Positions 52,520 through 61,005 of a stretch of 64,000 nucleotides of DNA are shown one piece after another (the stretch's first letter is position 1; each line of letters opens with the position of its first letter). The DNA lies in NCBI GenBank assembly GCA_017304475.1, contig JAFKKV010000016.1, positions 228,478 through 292,477 on the forward strand, written 5' to 3'. This DNA is from Hyphomicrobiales bacterium. GTDB lineage: Bacteria; Pseudomonadota; Alphaproteobacteria; Rhizobiales; Phreatobacteraceae. Both the position numbers and the translations under genes were made by a program. The notes under the pieces were generated by a model. That model made no database searches, had not been told where the DNA came from, and worked only from the letters and a program-made list of their open reading frames with translations.

Positions 52520-54181
52520 TCACTTGCCCGACTGGCCCTCCGGATCGCCTTTCGCCGAGCGCGGCGGATCGAGAACCAGGAAATGCTCGGCCCCGCCATG
52601 CCCATCGCCGGGATCGTGGCGGAAGCGGTCGAGCTCGGCCTGCAAGGTGGCGTCGGCTTTGGACACGCGGCGATGCTGACGCAGATGCTCGGCCCAGGAT
52701 TCGACCATGAACCATTCGACGATCCGTTCGGGATCGGCGGCATCCTCGGCCACCCACCAGGCATAGGCGCCGTCGCGGCGCCGCTGCTCGCAGAACCCAT
52801 AGAGCGCGGCCAGGAAAGCCGGACGTTCGGCCAGAGGCACACGATATTCGACGACGATCTTCACCGGTCCGCGGTCGTTCTCCACCGGCTCGGCGAGCAG
52901 CGGCTCGGGCCAATGATTGGAGGGCGTGAGATCAGCCTCGCCGGCCGGCAACCGGATGCGCGCCGCGACCAGGCCGACCAGCACCAGCCCGGCGCCGCCG
53001 ATCTGCAGCGCCGCCGGCACGCCGGCCCAATGGGCCACCGCGCCCCAGGCGAGGCTGCCTGCCGCCATCGCGCCGTTGAACACGGTGAGATAGATGGCAA
53101 GCCCGCGTCCGCGCACCCAGTTGGGCAGGATCGCCTGGGCGACGCCGTTGAGGGTGGTCAGCGCCGCGATCCAGCCGCCGCCGAGCACCAGCAGCAACAG
53201 CACGGCGAGCCAGCGCGGCGGGCCGAATGACAGGCCGGCCATGACCACCGCGGCGATCAGGGCGGCGCCGAGCAGCAGCGCATCCGAATCGAAGCGCTGC
53301 CGAAGCCGCGGCAGCAGGACGGCGCCGACGACCGCACCGGCGCCGACGGCGCCCAGCAGCAGGCCGTAGAAACCGGCGCCGCCGCCGAGCAGGTTGCGTG
53401 CCACCAGCGGCAGCAACGCCCAGATATTGCTGGCGAAAGCAAAGAACAGCGCGGCGCGCAGCAGCACCACATGCAAGTCCCGGCTGGCGCGCGCATAACG
53501 CAGGCCGGCCCGGAAGGCGCCGGTGAAGCGTTCCGCCAGGGCGGTATCGGCATCCGGGTTTCGCCGCCACCAGACGAGCGCGGCGATGACGACCAGATAG
53601 GTCGCGACATCGGTGCCGTAGGTGACGGAGGCGCCGAGCGCCGCCAGCATGACGCCGCCGAGCGCCGGCCCGATGGCGCGGGCGATGTTGAAACCCAGCG
53701 AGTTCAGCGCGACGGCATTTTTCAGCTCGGCCCTGGGCACCAGTTCCGGCACGATCGATTGCCAGGTCGGGCTCATCAGGGCCGCGCCGACGCCGCCGAG
53801 AAAGGTCAGCGTCACGATGGCCGTCACTGTGATGGTGCCGGTGGCGGCCAGCAGCATGAGCGTGAAGCTGACCCCGGCGAGAAACACCTGGATGGCGATC
53901 AAGAGCTTGCGCCGGTCGACGATGTCGGAGAGCACACCGGCGGGAATGGCGAGGAAAAAGATCGGCAGGAAACCGGCCGCCTGGACCAGCGCGACGGTCG
54001 CCGGTGAATTGGTCAGCTCGGCGACGATCCAGGCACTGGCGACGTCACGGACGAAGACGCCGGTATTGCCCAGCACGGTGGCGACCCAGAGCACCAGGAA
54101 GACCTGGTGGCGCAGCGGCGCGAAGCCGCCGGAAGCGGCCTTCGCCGGCGCCGCAGCCGGCCCGTCGAGATCATGGGTCAT
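52520..54181 (-). CDS. MFS_3-family (EntS-like) transporter
   Basis: A 553-residue protein. The first ~410 residues are a 12-helix MFS_3 transporter (RHQVFLVLWVATVLGNTGVF, GVLSDIVDRRKLLIAIQVFL, GFNIARAIGPALGGVMLAAL). The C-terminal ~120 residues form the extra soluble domain usual in this subgroup (GPVKIVVEYRVPLAERPAFL, then DGAYAWWVAEDAADPERIVE), an ABM-like ferredoxin fold. Relatives export siderophores or other small molecules. Its start overlaps the DoxX stop by four bases (ATGA), making it the last gene of the amidohydrolase operon. Confidence 0.9.
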   Translation of the reverse strand: MTHDLDGPAAAPAKAASGGFAPLRHQVFLVLWVATVLGNTGVFVRDVASAWIVAELTNSPATVALVQAAGFLPIFFLAIPAGVLSDIVDRRKLLIAIQVFLAGVSFTLMLLAATGTITVTAIVTLTFLGGVGAALMSPTWQSIVPELVPRAELKNAVALNSLGFNIARAIGPALGGVMLAALGASVTYGTDVATYLVVIAALVWWRRNPDADTALAERFTGAFRAGLRYARASRDLHVVLLRAALFFAFASNIWALLPLVARNLLGGGAGFYGLLLGAVGAGAVVGAVLLPRLRQRFDSDALLLGAALIAAVVMAGLSFGPPRWLAVLLLLVLGGGWIAALTTLNGVAQAILPNWVRGRGLAIYLTVFNGAMAAGSLAWGAVAHWAGVPAALQIGGAGLVLVGLVAARIRLPAGEADLTPSNHWPEPLLAEPVENDRGPVKIVVEYRVPLAERPAFLAALYGFCEQRRRDGAYAWWVAEDAADPERIVEWFMVESWAEHLRQHRRVSKADATLQAELDRFRHDPGDGHGGAEHFLVLDPPRSAKGDPEGQSGK

Positions 54182-54630
54182 GCCGTCCTTCGACCGTTGA
54201 CGAACAGGGCCGCCATGGCGAAACCGCCGACGATGGCCAGGTGCTCGAAGAAGGTCGCAGCCTGACGGCCGCGCTCCGGGCCGTCAAATGCCCAGAATGC
54301 ATGGGCCAGCAGTGTGGCGGCCACGGTGAAACCAGCGAGGAGGCCGGCGCCAAGCCAGCAATAGCGCCGCGTCAGGAATAAGAGCGAACCACCGAGCTTG
54401 ACCAGGATGACGGCGGCTGCCACCAGGCCCGCTTGTGTTGCGCCGAGACCGCCGCCGACAAGGCCGGCGACCTCGGCCGTGGCACCGGAAAAATCGCTGA
54501 GCTTCGTAACGCCGCTGGTCAGGAAGGGCGAGGCCAGCGCCAGCCGCGCCACCACGGCGAGCCCCGGCAGCGCCAGCAGCAAACGGATCGGAGCGGGAAC
54601 CGCGATGTCGTCTTTCAAAGTCAGGCTCAT
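54178..54630 (-). CDS. DoxX-family membrane protein
   Basis: A 150-residue protein with four helices: LPGLAVVARLALASPFLTSG followed by VTKLSDFSGA (the DoxX signature), LVAAAVILVKLGGSLLFLTR, WLGAGLLAGFTVAATLLAHA and TFFEHLAIVGGFAMAALFVN. DoxX-like proteins are quinone-linked or redox-associated membrane components. It starts 13 bases after the amidohydrolase stop and overlaps the MFS_3 gene. Confidence 0.88.
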   Translation of the reverse strand: MSLTLKDDIAVPAPIRLLLALPGLAVVARLALASPFLTSGVTKLSDFSGATAEVAGLVGGGLGATQAGLVAAAVILVKLGGSLLFLTRRYCWLGAGLLAGFTVAATLLAHAFWAFDGPERGRQAATFFEHLAIVGGFAMAALFVNGRRTA

Positions 54631-54643
54631 CTGCGCTCGCCCT

Positions 54644-56608
54644 CTAAAACGCCCAGCAGGAGCAGCCGAGTGCCCCCCAGAAGGAGCGTTCGTCCGATAC
54701 CGGCACATCGGCGGCCCAGGACTGCGCATGGGCATGGCCATGCACGCCGCATTGGCTGGTGCAGCCGCAGGCCGCCGCCGCGAAGGCATTGATCGTTCCG
54801 CCCTCGCGCCCGGCGCGCTTCTGGTAGCCACCGAAGCGGCCGACCGGCGACCAGTCCGGCATGGCCGGCGGCAGGTCGGGAGCGAGATCCCGATAGTCGC
54901 CGTCGCCATGAACAGGCGTGCCGCCAAGCAAGGTCAGCACCGAGGTGATGTCCTGGATGGCTTCACCCGGAACCGTGAAATAATCGTCGGAGAGGACCAC
55001 GAGATCGGCGAGTTGGCCGGGCCTGATCTGGCCTTTCTTGCCGGTCTCGGTGGAGAACCAGGTGTTGCTTTCGGTCCAGAGCCTGAGCGCCGTCTCACGG
55101 TCGATGAGATTGGCGGCGGGATAGAGCGAAAGGCCGCCGAGCGTCCGGCCTGTGACCAGCCAGGAGAGTGACACCCAGGGATTGTAGGAGGCGACACGGG
55201 TGGCGTCCGTGCCGGCGCCGACCTGGACGCCCATGTCGAGCATGCGCCGGATCGGCGGCGTGCGCTCGGCGGCGCGATGGCCGTAGCGCTCGACGAAATA
55301 TTCGCCCTGATAGGCCATGCGGTGCTGCACGGCGATGCCGCCGCCGAGCCTGGCGATGCGCTCGATATTGCGGTCGTCGATGGTCTCGGCGTGGTCGAAC
55401 AGCCAGTTGATGCCCTTGAGCGGCACGTCCCTGTCGACCTTCTCGAACACGTCGAGCGCGCGGGTGATGGTCTCGTTATAGGTGGCGTGCAGCCGCCACG
55501 GCCAGCGGTTCTCGGCCAAGAGCCGCACCACCGGCTCGAGCTCGCCCTCCATGCCGGCCGGCAGCTCCGGCCGCTCGACCTGGAAGTCCTCGAAATCGGC
55601 GGCGCTGTAGACCAGCATCTCGCCGGCGCCGTTGTGGCGATAGGTGTCGTCGCCCTGCCCCGGTGTGACCTGCTTCGCCCAGGCCTGGAAGTCCGCAAGC
55701 TCTTCCTTCGGCTTCTGGGTGAACAGGTTATAGGCGATGCGCACCGTCAGCTGGCCCTCGGCGTGCAGCTCCTCGATGATCCGGTAGTCGTCGGGATAGT
55801 TCTGGAAGCCGCCGCCGGCATCGATCACGCTGGTGACGCCGAGCCGGTTGACCTCGCGCATGAAGTGCCGCGTCGAGTTCTTCTGATATTCGGCCGGCAG
55901 CTTCGGCCCCTTGGCGAGCGTCGCATAGAGGATGGTGGCGTTGGGCCTGGCGATCAAAAGGCCCGTCGGCTCCCCCCTGGCGTCGCGCACGATCTCGCCG
56001 GCCTGAAAGTCGGGCGTGTCCTTGGTGTAGCCGACCGCCCGCAGCGCCGCGCCATTCAGCAGCGCCCGGTCGTAGAGATGCAGGATGAAGACCGGCGTGT
56101 CGGGGGCGACCGCATTGATCTCCTCGATGGTCGGCAGGCGCTTCTCGGCGAATTGATGGGCGGTGAAGCCGCCGACCACCCGCACCCATTGCGGCGCCGG
56201 CGTACGGTCGACCTGCTCCTTCAGCATGCGCATGGCGTCGGCGAGCGAGCGCACGCCGTCCCAGCGCAGCTCCATATTGTAGTTCAGGCCCCCGCAGATG
56301 ATGTGCATGTGGCTGTCGATCAGCCCGGGGATCACCCGCCGGCCCTTCAGGTCGATGCGCCGGGTGGCAGGTCCCGCGAGCTGGACGATGTCGCGCTCGT
56401 CGCCGACGGCGAGGAAGCGCCCGTCGCGAATGGCGACCGCCGCCGCTTCGGGCCGCTGCCGGTCGAGCGTGGTGATCCGGCCGTTGAACAGGATGAGGTC
56501 GGGGAACGCGGTCATGGCTTGAGCCTCGGCATTGCGCGAGCGATTGGCAAGGCCAGCGGCGAAGGCGCCGAGGCCGGCTGAGACGGTGCGTCGGTCGATC
56601 GCGCCCAT
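54644..56608 (-). CDS. Exported amidohydrolase (YtcJ-like) with Cys/His-rich tail
   Basis: A 654-residue metal-dependent hydrolase of the amidohydrolase_3 group. The N-terminus MGAIDRRTVSAGLGAFAAGL looks like a twin-arginine signal. The first metal motif is HMH at 100-102 (IPGLIDSHMHI); later blocks are VTSVIDAGGGFQNYP, WRLHATYNETITRALDVFEK, NWLFDHAETI and VGAGTDATRV, with the final metal aspartate. The last ~45 residues are unusual: ACGCTSQCGVHGHAHA and, at the very end, GALGCSCWAF, giving five Cys and three His. The start overlaps the XapX stop (TGATG). Substrate unknown. Confidence 0.88.
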   Translation of the reverse strand: MGAIDRRTVSAGLGAFAAGLANRSRNAEAQAMTAFPDLILFNGRITTLDRQRPEAAAVAIRDGRFLAVGDERDIVQLAGPATRRIDLKGRRVIPGLIDSHMHIICGGLNYNMELRWDGVRSLADAMRMLKEQVDRTPAPQWVRVVGGFTAHQFAEKRLPTIEEINAVAPDTPVFILHLYDRALLNGAALRAVGYTKDTPDFQAGEIVRDARGEPTGLLIARPNATILYATLAKGPKLPAEYQKNSTRHFMREVNRLGVTSVIDAGGGFQNYPDDYRIIEELHAEGQLTVRIAYNLFTQKPKEELADFQAWAKQVTPGQGDDTYRHNGAGEMLVYSAADFEDFQVERPELPAGMEGELEPVVRLLAENRWPWRLHATYNETITRALDVFEKVDRDVPLKGINWLFDHAETIDDRNIERIARLGGGIAVQHRMAYQGEYFVERYGHRAAERTPPIRRMLDMGVQVGAGTDATRVASYNPWVSLSWLVTGRTLGGLSLYPAANLIDRETALRLWTESNTWFSTETGKKGQIRPGQLADLVVLSDDYFTVPGEAIQDITSVLTLLGGTPVHGDGDYRDLAPDLPPAMPDWSPVGRFGGYQKRAGREGGTINAFAAAACGCTSQCGVHGHAHAQSWAADVPVSDERSFWGALGCSCWAF

Positions 56609-56880
56609 CACGGATCGCTCCTGGCCGCCGTGCGTGTGGCGGCAGGACGCCCGGGCAACTCGCCCAGCACGTGTTCCCGGCAGTCGGCCAGCACCTCGGC
56701 GGCCGACAAGGGCTTGCTGGCCATGAGGTTGCGCACGATGGGAACCAGCTGTTCGCCGACGAGGATGCCGAGCAGGCCGACCAGCGCCACCACGGGCGGC
56801 GCCGGTGAACGCACACCGACCAGCGCATAGATCGCACCGACCATGAGGCCGACCGCGAGGGACAGGAGATAGAGCTTCAT
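56608..56880 (-). CDS. XapX-domain (DUF1427) small membrane protein
   Basis: A 90-residue protein with two helices in an XapX domain: MKLYLLSLAVGLMVGAIYAL, VGVRSPAPPVVALVGLLGIL, then VGEQLVPIVR. XapX domains are short hydrophobic modules of unknown role. A C-terminal soluble tail (about 50-90) contains one Cys. It is followed with overlap by the exported amidohydrolase and precedes DoxX, so it may form a membrane complex with them. Confidence 0.87.
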   Translation of the reverse strand: MKLYLLSLAVGLMVGAIYALVGVRSPAPPVVALVGLLGILVGEQLVPIVRNLMASKPLSAAEVLADCREHVLGELPGRPAATRTAARSDP

Positions 56881-56975
56881 CGCGCCCCCGGATGCTTGGC
56901 GATACGGAATCCGGCTAGTGCCGCCACTTGAAGGCGAAGCCCTGCTTCGCGGCTGGCATAGGAAGACCTGCCCGC

Positions 56976-57629
56976 TCAGCCCTCATGGGCGTCGAACATC
57001 GCCTTGGCGTAGATCAGCCCGAGGCCGTAGCCACCGCCATGCTTGACCGCGATGCCCGTCGTGAGGGCATAGGTCTCGCCGCGCGCCCAGTCCCGCTGCA
57101 GCTCGAGCAGGTATTGCAGGGCGGTCATCGGGCGAGCCCCGGCCTGGACCATGCGGTCCATGGCGCAGCGATGCGCCTCATCGGAGACGTCGCCGCAGGC
57201 ATCGGCGATCACATGGACCTCGAAACCCTGGTCGAGCGCCGAAAGCGCAGGACCGACGATGCAGACCGAAGTCCATAAGCCGGCGAGCACGAGGCGCTGC
57301 CGGCCGATCTCATTGACCCGGTCGCAGACCCGGGCGTCCTCCCAGGTATTCATGGTGCTGCGGTCGATGATCTCGGCCCCCGGGAAAGGCTGCTTGACCT
57401 CATCGAAGATCGGACCGGAAAAGCTCTTCTCGGCCACCGTCGTCAGAATGGTGGGAACGCCGAAGCCGGCGGCGGCGGCGGCCACCATGCCGGCATTGTT
57501 GCGCAGCAGCACGGCATCGATCGACTTGGTGGCGAAGGCCATCTGAGGCTGATGGTCGATCATGATCAGCGCGTGGTTGGACGGGTCCAGCAGCGTCTTG
57601 CCGGGACTGGGGCGAGCGTTCACGGCCAT
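56976..57629 (-). CDS. Isochorismatase-family hydrolase, YcaC-like
   Basis: A 217-residue cysteine hydrolase. The catalytic aspartate is Asp25 (LIMIDHQPQM) and the nucleophile Cys123 (AGLWTSVCIVGPALSAL). The rest follows YcaC: DRSTMNTWEDARV in the middle and GDVSDEAHRCAMDRMVQAGA after the nucleophile. The equivalent of the third catalytic residue (Lys) is not obvious in that middle block. A ~30-residue C-terminal extension (TTGIAVKHGGGYGLGLIYAK) is typical of one YcaC subgroup. It lies 95 bases before XapX on the same strand, so it probably belongs to the amidohydrolase group. Confidence 0.87.
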   Translation of the reverse strand: MAVNARPSPGKTLLDPSNHALIMIDHQPQMAFATKSIDAVLLRNNAGMVAAAAAGFGVPTILTTVAEKSFSGPIFDEVKQPFPGAEIIDRSTMNTWEDARVCDRVNEIGRQRLVLAGLWTSVCIVGPALSALDQGFEVHVIADACGDVSDEAHRCAMDRMVQAGARPMTALQYLLELQRDWARGETYALTTGIAVKHGGGYGLGLIYAKAMFDAHEG

Positions 57630-57739
57630 GGCGAAGTCCTTGTCGGGGTTCAGCTTTTCGAACCGGCCCGGAGCGTTCCCGAGAGCCTGGCCCGGCTGCC
57701 CGCGAAGCTAGACGCTCGGCCGAATGAGGGAACCCTGTT

Positions 57740-58762
57740 TCATTTGCTTTGATGCAAGCCGACCTTGCGGGCCAGTGCGTCGTCGTTCTCGGCCGGCGCG
57801 CCCGGCATCCCCAAGGAGGCCCGCGTGGATGGCGGCGCGGACCGCGCCAGCCCGGGCTCGCTCCCCTCGATGAGCGGCCGGAGCTGTGTCAGGCGCACGG
57901 CCAGGAAATCCAGGAAGACACGCACGCGGGCCGACTGTTTCAGGTCGGGATGGGTCAGAAGCCAGAGGTCGGCGGCGTGATCGGGCACCGGCGGCGCCAG
58001 GCGACGCAGCAGGGGGCTGGCATCGCCGACATAGGACGGCAGGTAGCCGATTCCGAGGCCGGCCTCGATGGCCTCGGCCAGGCCCAGCACGCTGTTGACC
58101 GTGCAGGCGACATGCCCGGCCGGAACCTGGCGCAGCGTCGCCTGGACGGCGGGCGGGGCGCCGCCATCCTCCGACAGCATCACCCAGGGCCGCTGGGCCG
58201 GCGCGGCGTCATTGGCCGAAACCGGCGCGGCATCGGCGACGCGGCCGTAGAGCGCCCAGGCGACACGCGCGATCCGCCGGCCGACCAGCTCGGGCGGCGG
58301 CGCGTCGACCGCCTGCACCGCGACATCGGCATCACGCCTGGCGAGATCCGGCGTCCGGTTGCCCAGGACGAGGTCGAGCTGCACATCCGGGCATTTGGCA
58401 CGGAACGACAGAAACAGCGGCATCAGCAGGCGGGCGTGCAGCGCGTCGCTGGTGGTCACCCTGAGCTCTCCGGCGGGCGCCTGGCTCCAGCCGGCGAGCT
58501 TGCGGGTCGAGGCGGTCAGGTCGGCCTCGATCCGTTCGGCCAGCGCGATCATCTCCTGGCCGGCCGGCGTCGGCACGTAACCGCTCCGGCGCCGCTCGAA
58601 CAGGCTGGCGCCGAGCGTCGCCTCGATGGCGGCCAGGCGCCGGAACACGGTGGAATGATTGACACCCAGCGCCGCCGCTGCCGATTGCAGCCCGGCACCG
58701 TCGGCGATCGCCTTCACCAGACGAACGTCGTCCCACATGAAAGGCTTGCGGATATTGGTCAT
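57740..58762 (-). CDS. LysR-family regulator
   Basis: A 340-residue regulator: DDVRLVKAIADGAGLQSAAA then ALGVNHSTVFRRLAAIEATL in the HTH; the effector domain begins AGELRVTTSDALHARLLMPL. A ~45-residue Pro/Ala-rich tail follows (ARSAPPSTRASLGMPGAPAE). It reads toward the YcaC/XapX/amidohydrolase genes, 110 bases upstream of them, and is their likely activator. The start MTNIRKPFMW was chosen; an ATG five codons earlier is possible. It diverges from a TetR gene across an AT-rich promoter region. Confidence 0.88.
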   Translation of the reverse strand: MTNIRKPFMWDDVRLVKAIADGAGLQSAAAALGVNHSTVFRRLAAIEATLGASLFERRRSGYVPTPAGQEMIALAERIEADLTASTRKLAGWSQAPAGELRVTTSDALHARLLMPLFLSFRAKCPDVQLDLVLGNRTPDLARRDADVAVQAVDAPPPELVGRRIARVAWALYGRVADAAPVSANDAAPAQRPWVMLSEDGGAPPAVQATLRQVPAGHVACTVNSVLGLAEAIEAGLGIGYLPSYVGDASPLLRRLAPPVPDHAADLWLLTHPDLKQSARVRVFLDFLAVRLTQLRPLIEGSEPGLARSAPPSTRASLGMPGAPAENDDALARKVGLHQSK

Positions 58763-58806
58763 GGGGCTGCCGATCATTCGCTCGTGACGATATAGGCAAT
58801 GTGGGT

Positions 58807-58864
58807 ATTTCACGTTTGCAAATCAAATATGAAATCTGCCCCATTTAGATTGCGACAACGCAAT
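58807..58864. promoter_or_regulatory. AT-rich divergent promoter region with two inverted repeats
   Basis: ATTTCA (58807-58812) and TGAAAT (58830-58835) are inverted across 17 bases. ATTGCG-ACAA-CGCAAT (58849-58864) is a perfect 6-bp repeat. The region is strikingly AT-rich and lies between the LysR and TetR starts. The rest of 58763-59101 is GC-rich with nothing recognisable. Confidence 0.4.
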
Positions 58865-59101
58865 TTACTAAAATGCATCCCCGGCGCGGGGCGCGGCCAG
58901 GATGTGTGCCCGACCCGCGTTCGACCACACGGCCATCACCTGAAGCGCCGGCGGGACGAAGCCCCGCGTCGAAACGCCGCTCCGGCACTGACCCGGACGA
59001 CGGTCCTGCCGCCACGAAAACGCCCCCGTTGCCCAGGAGATGCTGGCTTGCCCCAGGGTTAAGAGACGCGCCTGCCGCGCGGCCATTTACGGTGCCGTCC
59101 C

Positions 59102-59713
59102 ATGCTGAATTCCGCCCGTAAATCGCCGCGCCAGGCCCGCTCGCGGGCAACCGTCGACGTGATCCTGGACGCGACCGTGCTGGTGCTGGTGGCCGAGGGT
59201 TTCGCCGCCACCACGACGACACGAGTCGCCGAGCGGGCGGGTGTCAGCGTCGGCTCGCTCTACCAGTATTTTCCGAACCGCGAAGCACTGGTGAATGCGG
59301 TCGCACACCGCCACGACATGGCGCTGCAACAGGAGGTGGGACAGACCCTGGCCGCCGCGCGCGGCGCCGGCCTGCGCACGGTGCTCGGCCGCGGCCTGCA
59401 AACGGTGATCCAGGTCCATGGCCGGAACCTGGCGCTGCAGCGGGTGCTGGTCGAAGAGGCGCCGCGCCTCGGCGTCAGGTCCTGGGTGATCGACCCCGAT
59501 GCCTATCGCCACACGACCTCGCGCCAGGTCTTCGACCAGCATGAAAGCGAATTGCGCTCCGGCTTCAACCGCGAAGCGGCGGCCTTTCTGATCCCCAATG
59601 TGGTGGGCGCCAGCATCGCCGCCGCCACCTTGTCGCGCCCGGCGGCCTTCACCAGCGGCGAGCTGGAAACGGAACTGACCGAGATGATCTATTCCTACGT
59701 GGCCGGCCGCTGA
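59102..59713 (+). CDS. TetR-family regulator
   Basis: A 203-residue regulator. HTH: QARSRATVDVILDATVLVLV, then TTTTRVAERAGVSVGSLYQY followed by FPNREALVNAVAHRH. The C-terminal domain has ALQRVLVEEAPRLGVRSWVI and ends EMIYSYVAGR. It has no obvious adjacent target: LysR diverges on the left and the MipA gene is convergent on the right, so it may regulate distant genes or itself. Confidence 0.88.
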   Translation: MLNSARKSPRQARSRATVDVILDATVLVLVAEGFAATTTTRVAERAGVSVGSLYQYFPNREALVNAVAHRHDMALQQEVGQTLAAARGAGLRTVLGRGLQTVIQVHGRNLALQRVLVEEAPRLGVRSWVIDPDAYRHTTSRQVFDQHESELRSGFNREAAAFLIPNVVGASIAAATLSRPAAFTSGELETELTEMIYSYVAGR

Positions 59714-59758
59714 GCGGAATCATCCGCCGCGGCACCTGGCCGGCGTCAATCATCCGCC

Positions 59759-60601
59759 CTAGCGCACCCTGATGTCGAAGGAATAGGACGCACCGAAACC
59801 GACGGTCACCTGGTCCGGCGAGCCGCGCAACCTGACCAGCGGGCTCGACGCCGCGCTGCCGAGCAGGCGCGCATATTCGACATAGGAATGCACGGTCCAT
59901 TGCGGATTGATCCGGTAGCGCAGCAGCGCGCCGGCGCCGACCGAACGCGCGCCTCCCCTCGCATCATAGGCAGGCAGGCCCGAAGCGAGCGCCTGAGCGG
60001 CATCGATGCCGAAATAGGGTTGCAGCGCACGGCTGTCGCTGACCGAGAAGCGCGGGCCGCCCGACAAGGTGAAGCCGTTCCAGGACGGCGCGATCAGGTC
60101 GGCCGAAAAATCGGCGACGATGCCCTGGTGTCCTCCGAAACCGCGGCGCAGCTCGACGCGCCCACGCAGCCAGTCGACCGGGAAATATTCGGCGAAACCG
60201 CCGATCTCGGCGGTCCATTTGACATTGTCGAGGCCGTGCAGTGCGGCATTGCTGCCGGCGGAGCGCTCCGGCACGAACTTGCCGACCGGACCGGCGCGGA
60301 AACCGCCGAAATCGATCAGGGCGAAGCTGATGCCGTCGCGCGGGCTGCGGAACCGCTCCGGCGTACCGGCGCGGCGGATCGAGAAGATCGGCACCGGATT
60401 GAGCAGGAAATCCTTGGAACCGTCGAAACGCGGCTTTGCCTCGGCGCCGATGCCGATGGTGACGGTCCAGTCGCCGAGCGGCGACGGCAGAAACGGCAAG
60501 GTGAAGGGCGGCGGCGGCAAGGTGAAGGCAGGCTCCGCCGAAGCGGCCGTCGGCACGGCGAGCACGCCTGCCAACGCGACGAGAAGACCTGGACGGCGCA
60601 T
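59759..60601 (-). CDS. MipA/OmpV-family outer-membrane protein
   Basis: A 280-residue beta-barrel. A signal peptide (MRRPGLLVALAGVLAVPTAA, cut after SA) is followed by alternating strands: GDWTVTIGIGAEAKPRFDGS, FALIDFGGFRAGPVGKFVPE, then GGFAEYFPVDWLRGRVELRR and, at the C-terminus, VTVGFGASYSFDIRVR, whose last residues suit outer-membrane insertion only loosely (no terminal Phe). MipA/OmpV proteins relate to murein-enzyme scaffolding or act as channels. It diverges from the acyl-CoA synthetase gene. Confidence 0.9.
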   Translation of the reverse strand: MRRPGLLVALAGVLAVPTAASAEPAFTLPPPPFTLPFLPSPLGDWTVTIGIGAEAKPRFDGSKDFLLNPVPIFSIRRAGTPERFRSPRDGISFALIDFGGFRAGPVGKFVPERSAGSNAALHGLDNVKWTAEIGGFAEYFPVDWLRGRVELRRGFGGHQGIVADFSADLIAPSWNGFTLSGGPRFSVSDSRALQPYFGIDAAQALASGLPAYDARGGARSVGAGALLRYRINPQWTVHSYVEYARLLGSAASSPLVRLRGSPDQVTVGFGASYSFDIRVR

Positions 60602-61005
60602 GGATTTTTCGACCTCGGAGCGGACGCATGTCGGAAGGCGGCCGGCGCGGGGGGATCTGCCGCGCCGGCCCCGGTTTCGCTCGGAAGGGCTGGACAACGT
60701 CCGAGCCCACTCAAGGTAGGTGGGTTGGAAGGTGAGGAGAATTCGCGTTAGAGGCGAGCCGAGGATGTCGAGATAAAGCGCTGATATGACACGATGAATC
60801 GGCGCGTTATGGTGCCTGGAGCGAGCTTTTCCGGAGTTGCTTTCGCATTTGAGAAACGAGCCGCGCGCGTGAGGTGCGTCACCCCCTGCCCCTTGGCCAG
60901 CTCCCGGGCGGGTGGCTCATGGGGCATGATCTGACATGATCGGACGATCAGGCTCCGGCGCGGCGGTACGCGCCTCAAGAGAGCGAGACAACCGGGAGGA
61001 ACGCC
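60602..61005. other. Divergent intergenic region before the acyl-CoA synthetase gene
   Basis: About 400 bases with no convincing gene. Close to the right end GATC-containing repeats (CATGATCTGACATGATC, then GACGATCAG, about 60924-60952) could be an operator for the synthetase promoter. Nothing else recognised. Confidence 0.35.
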
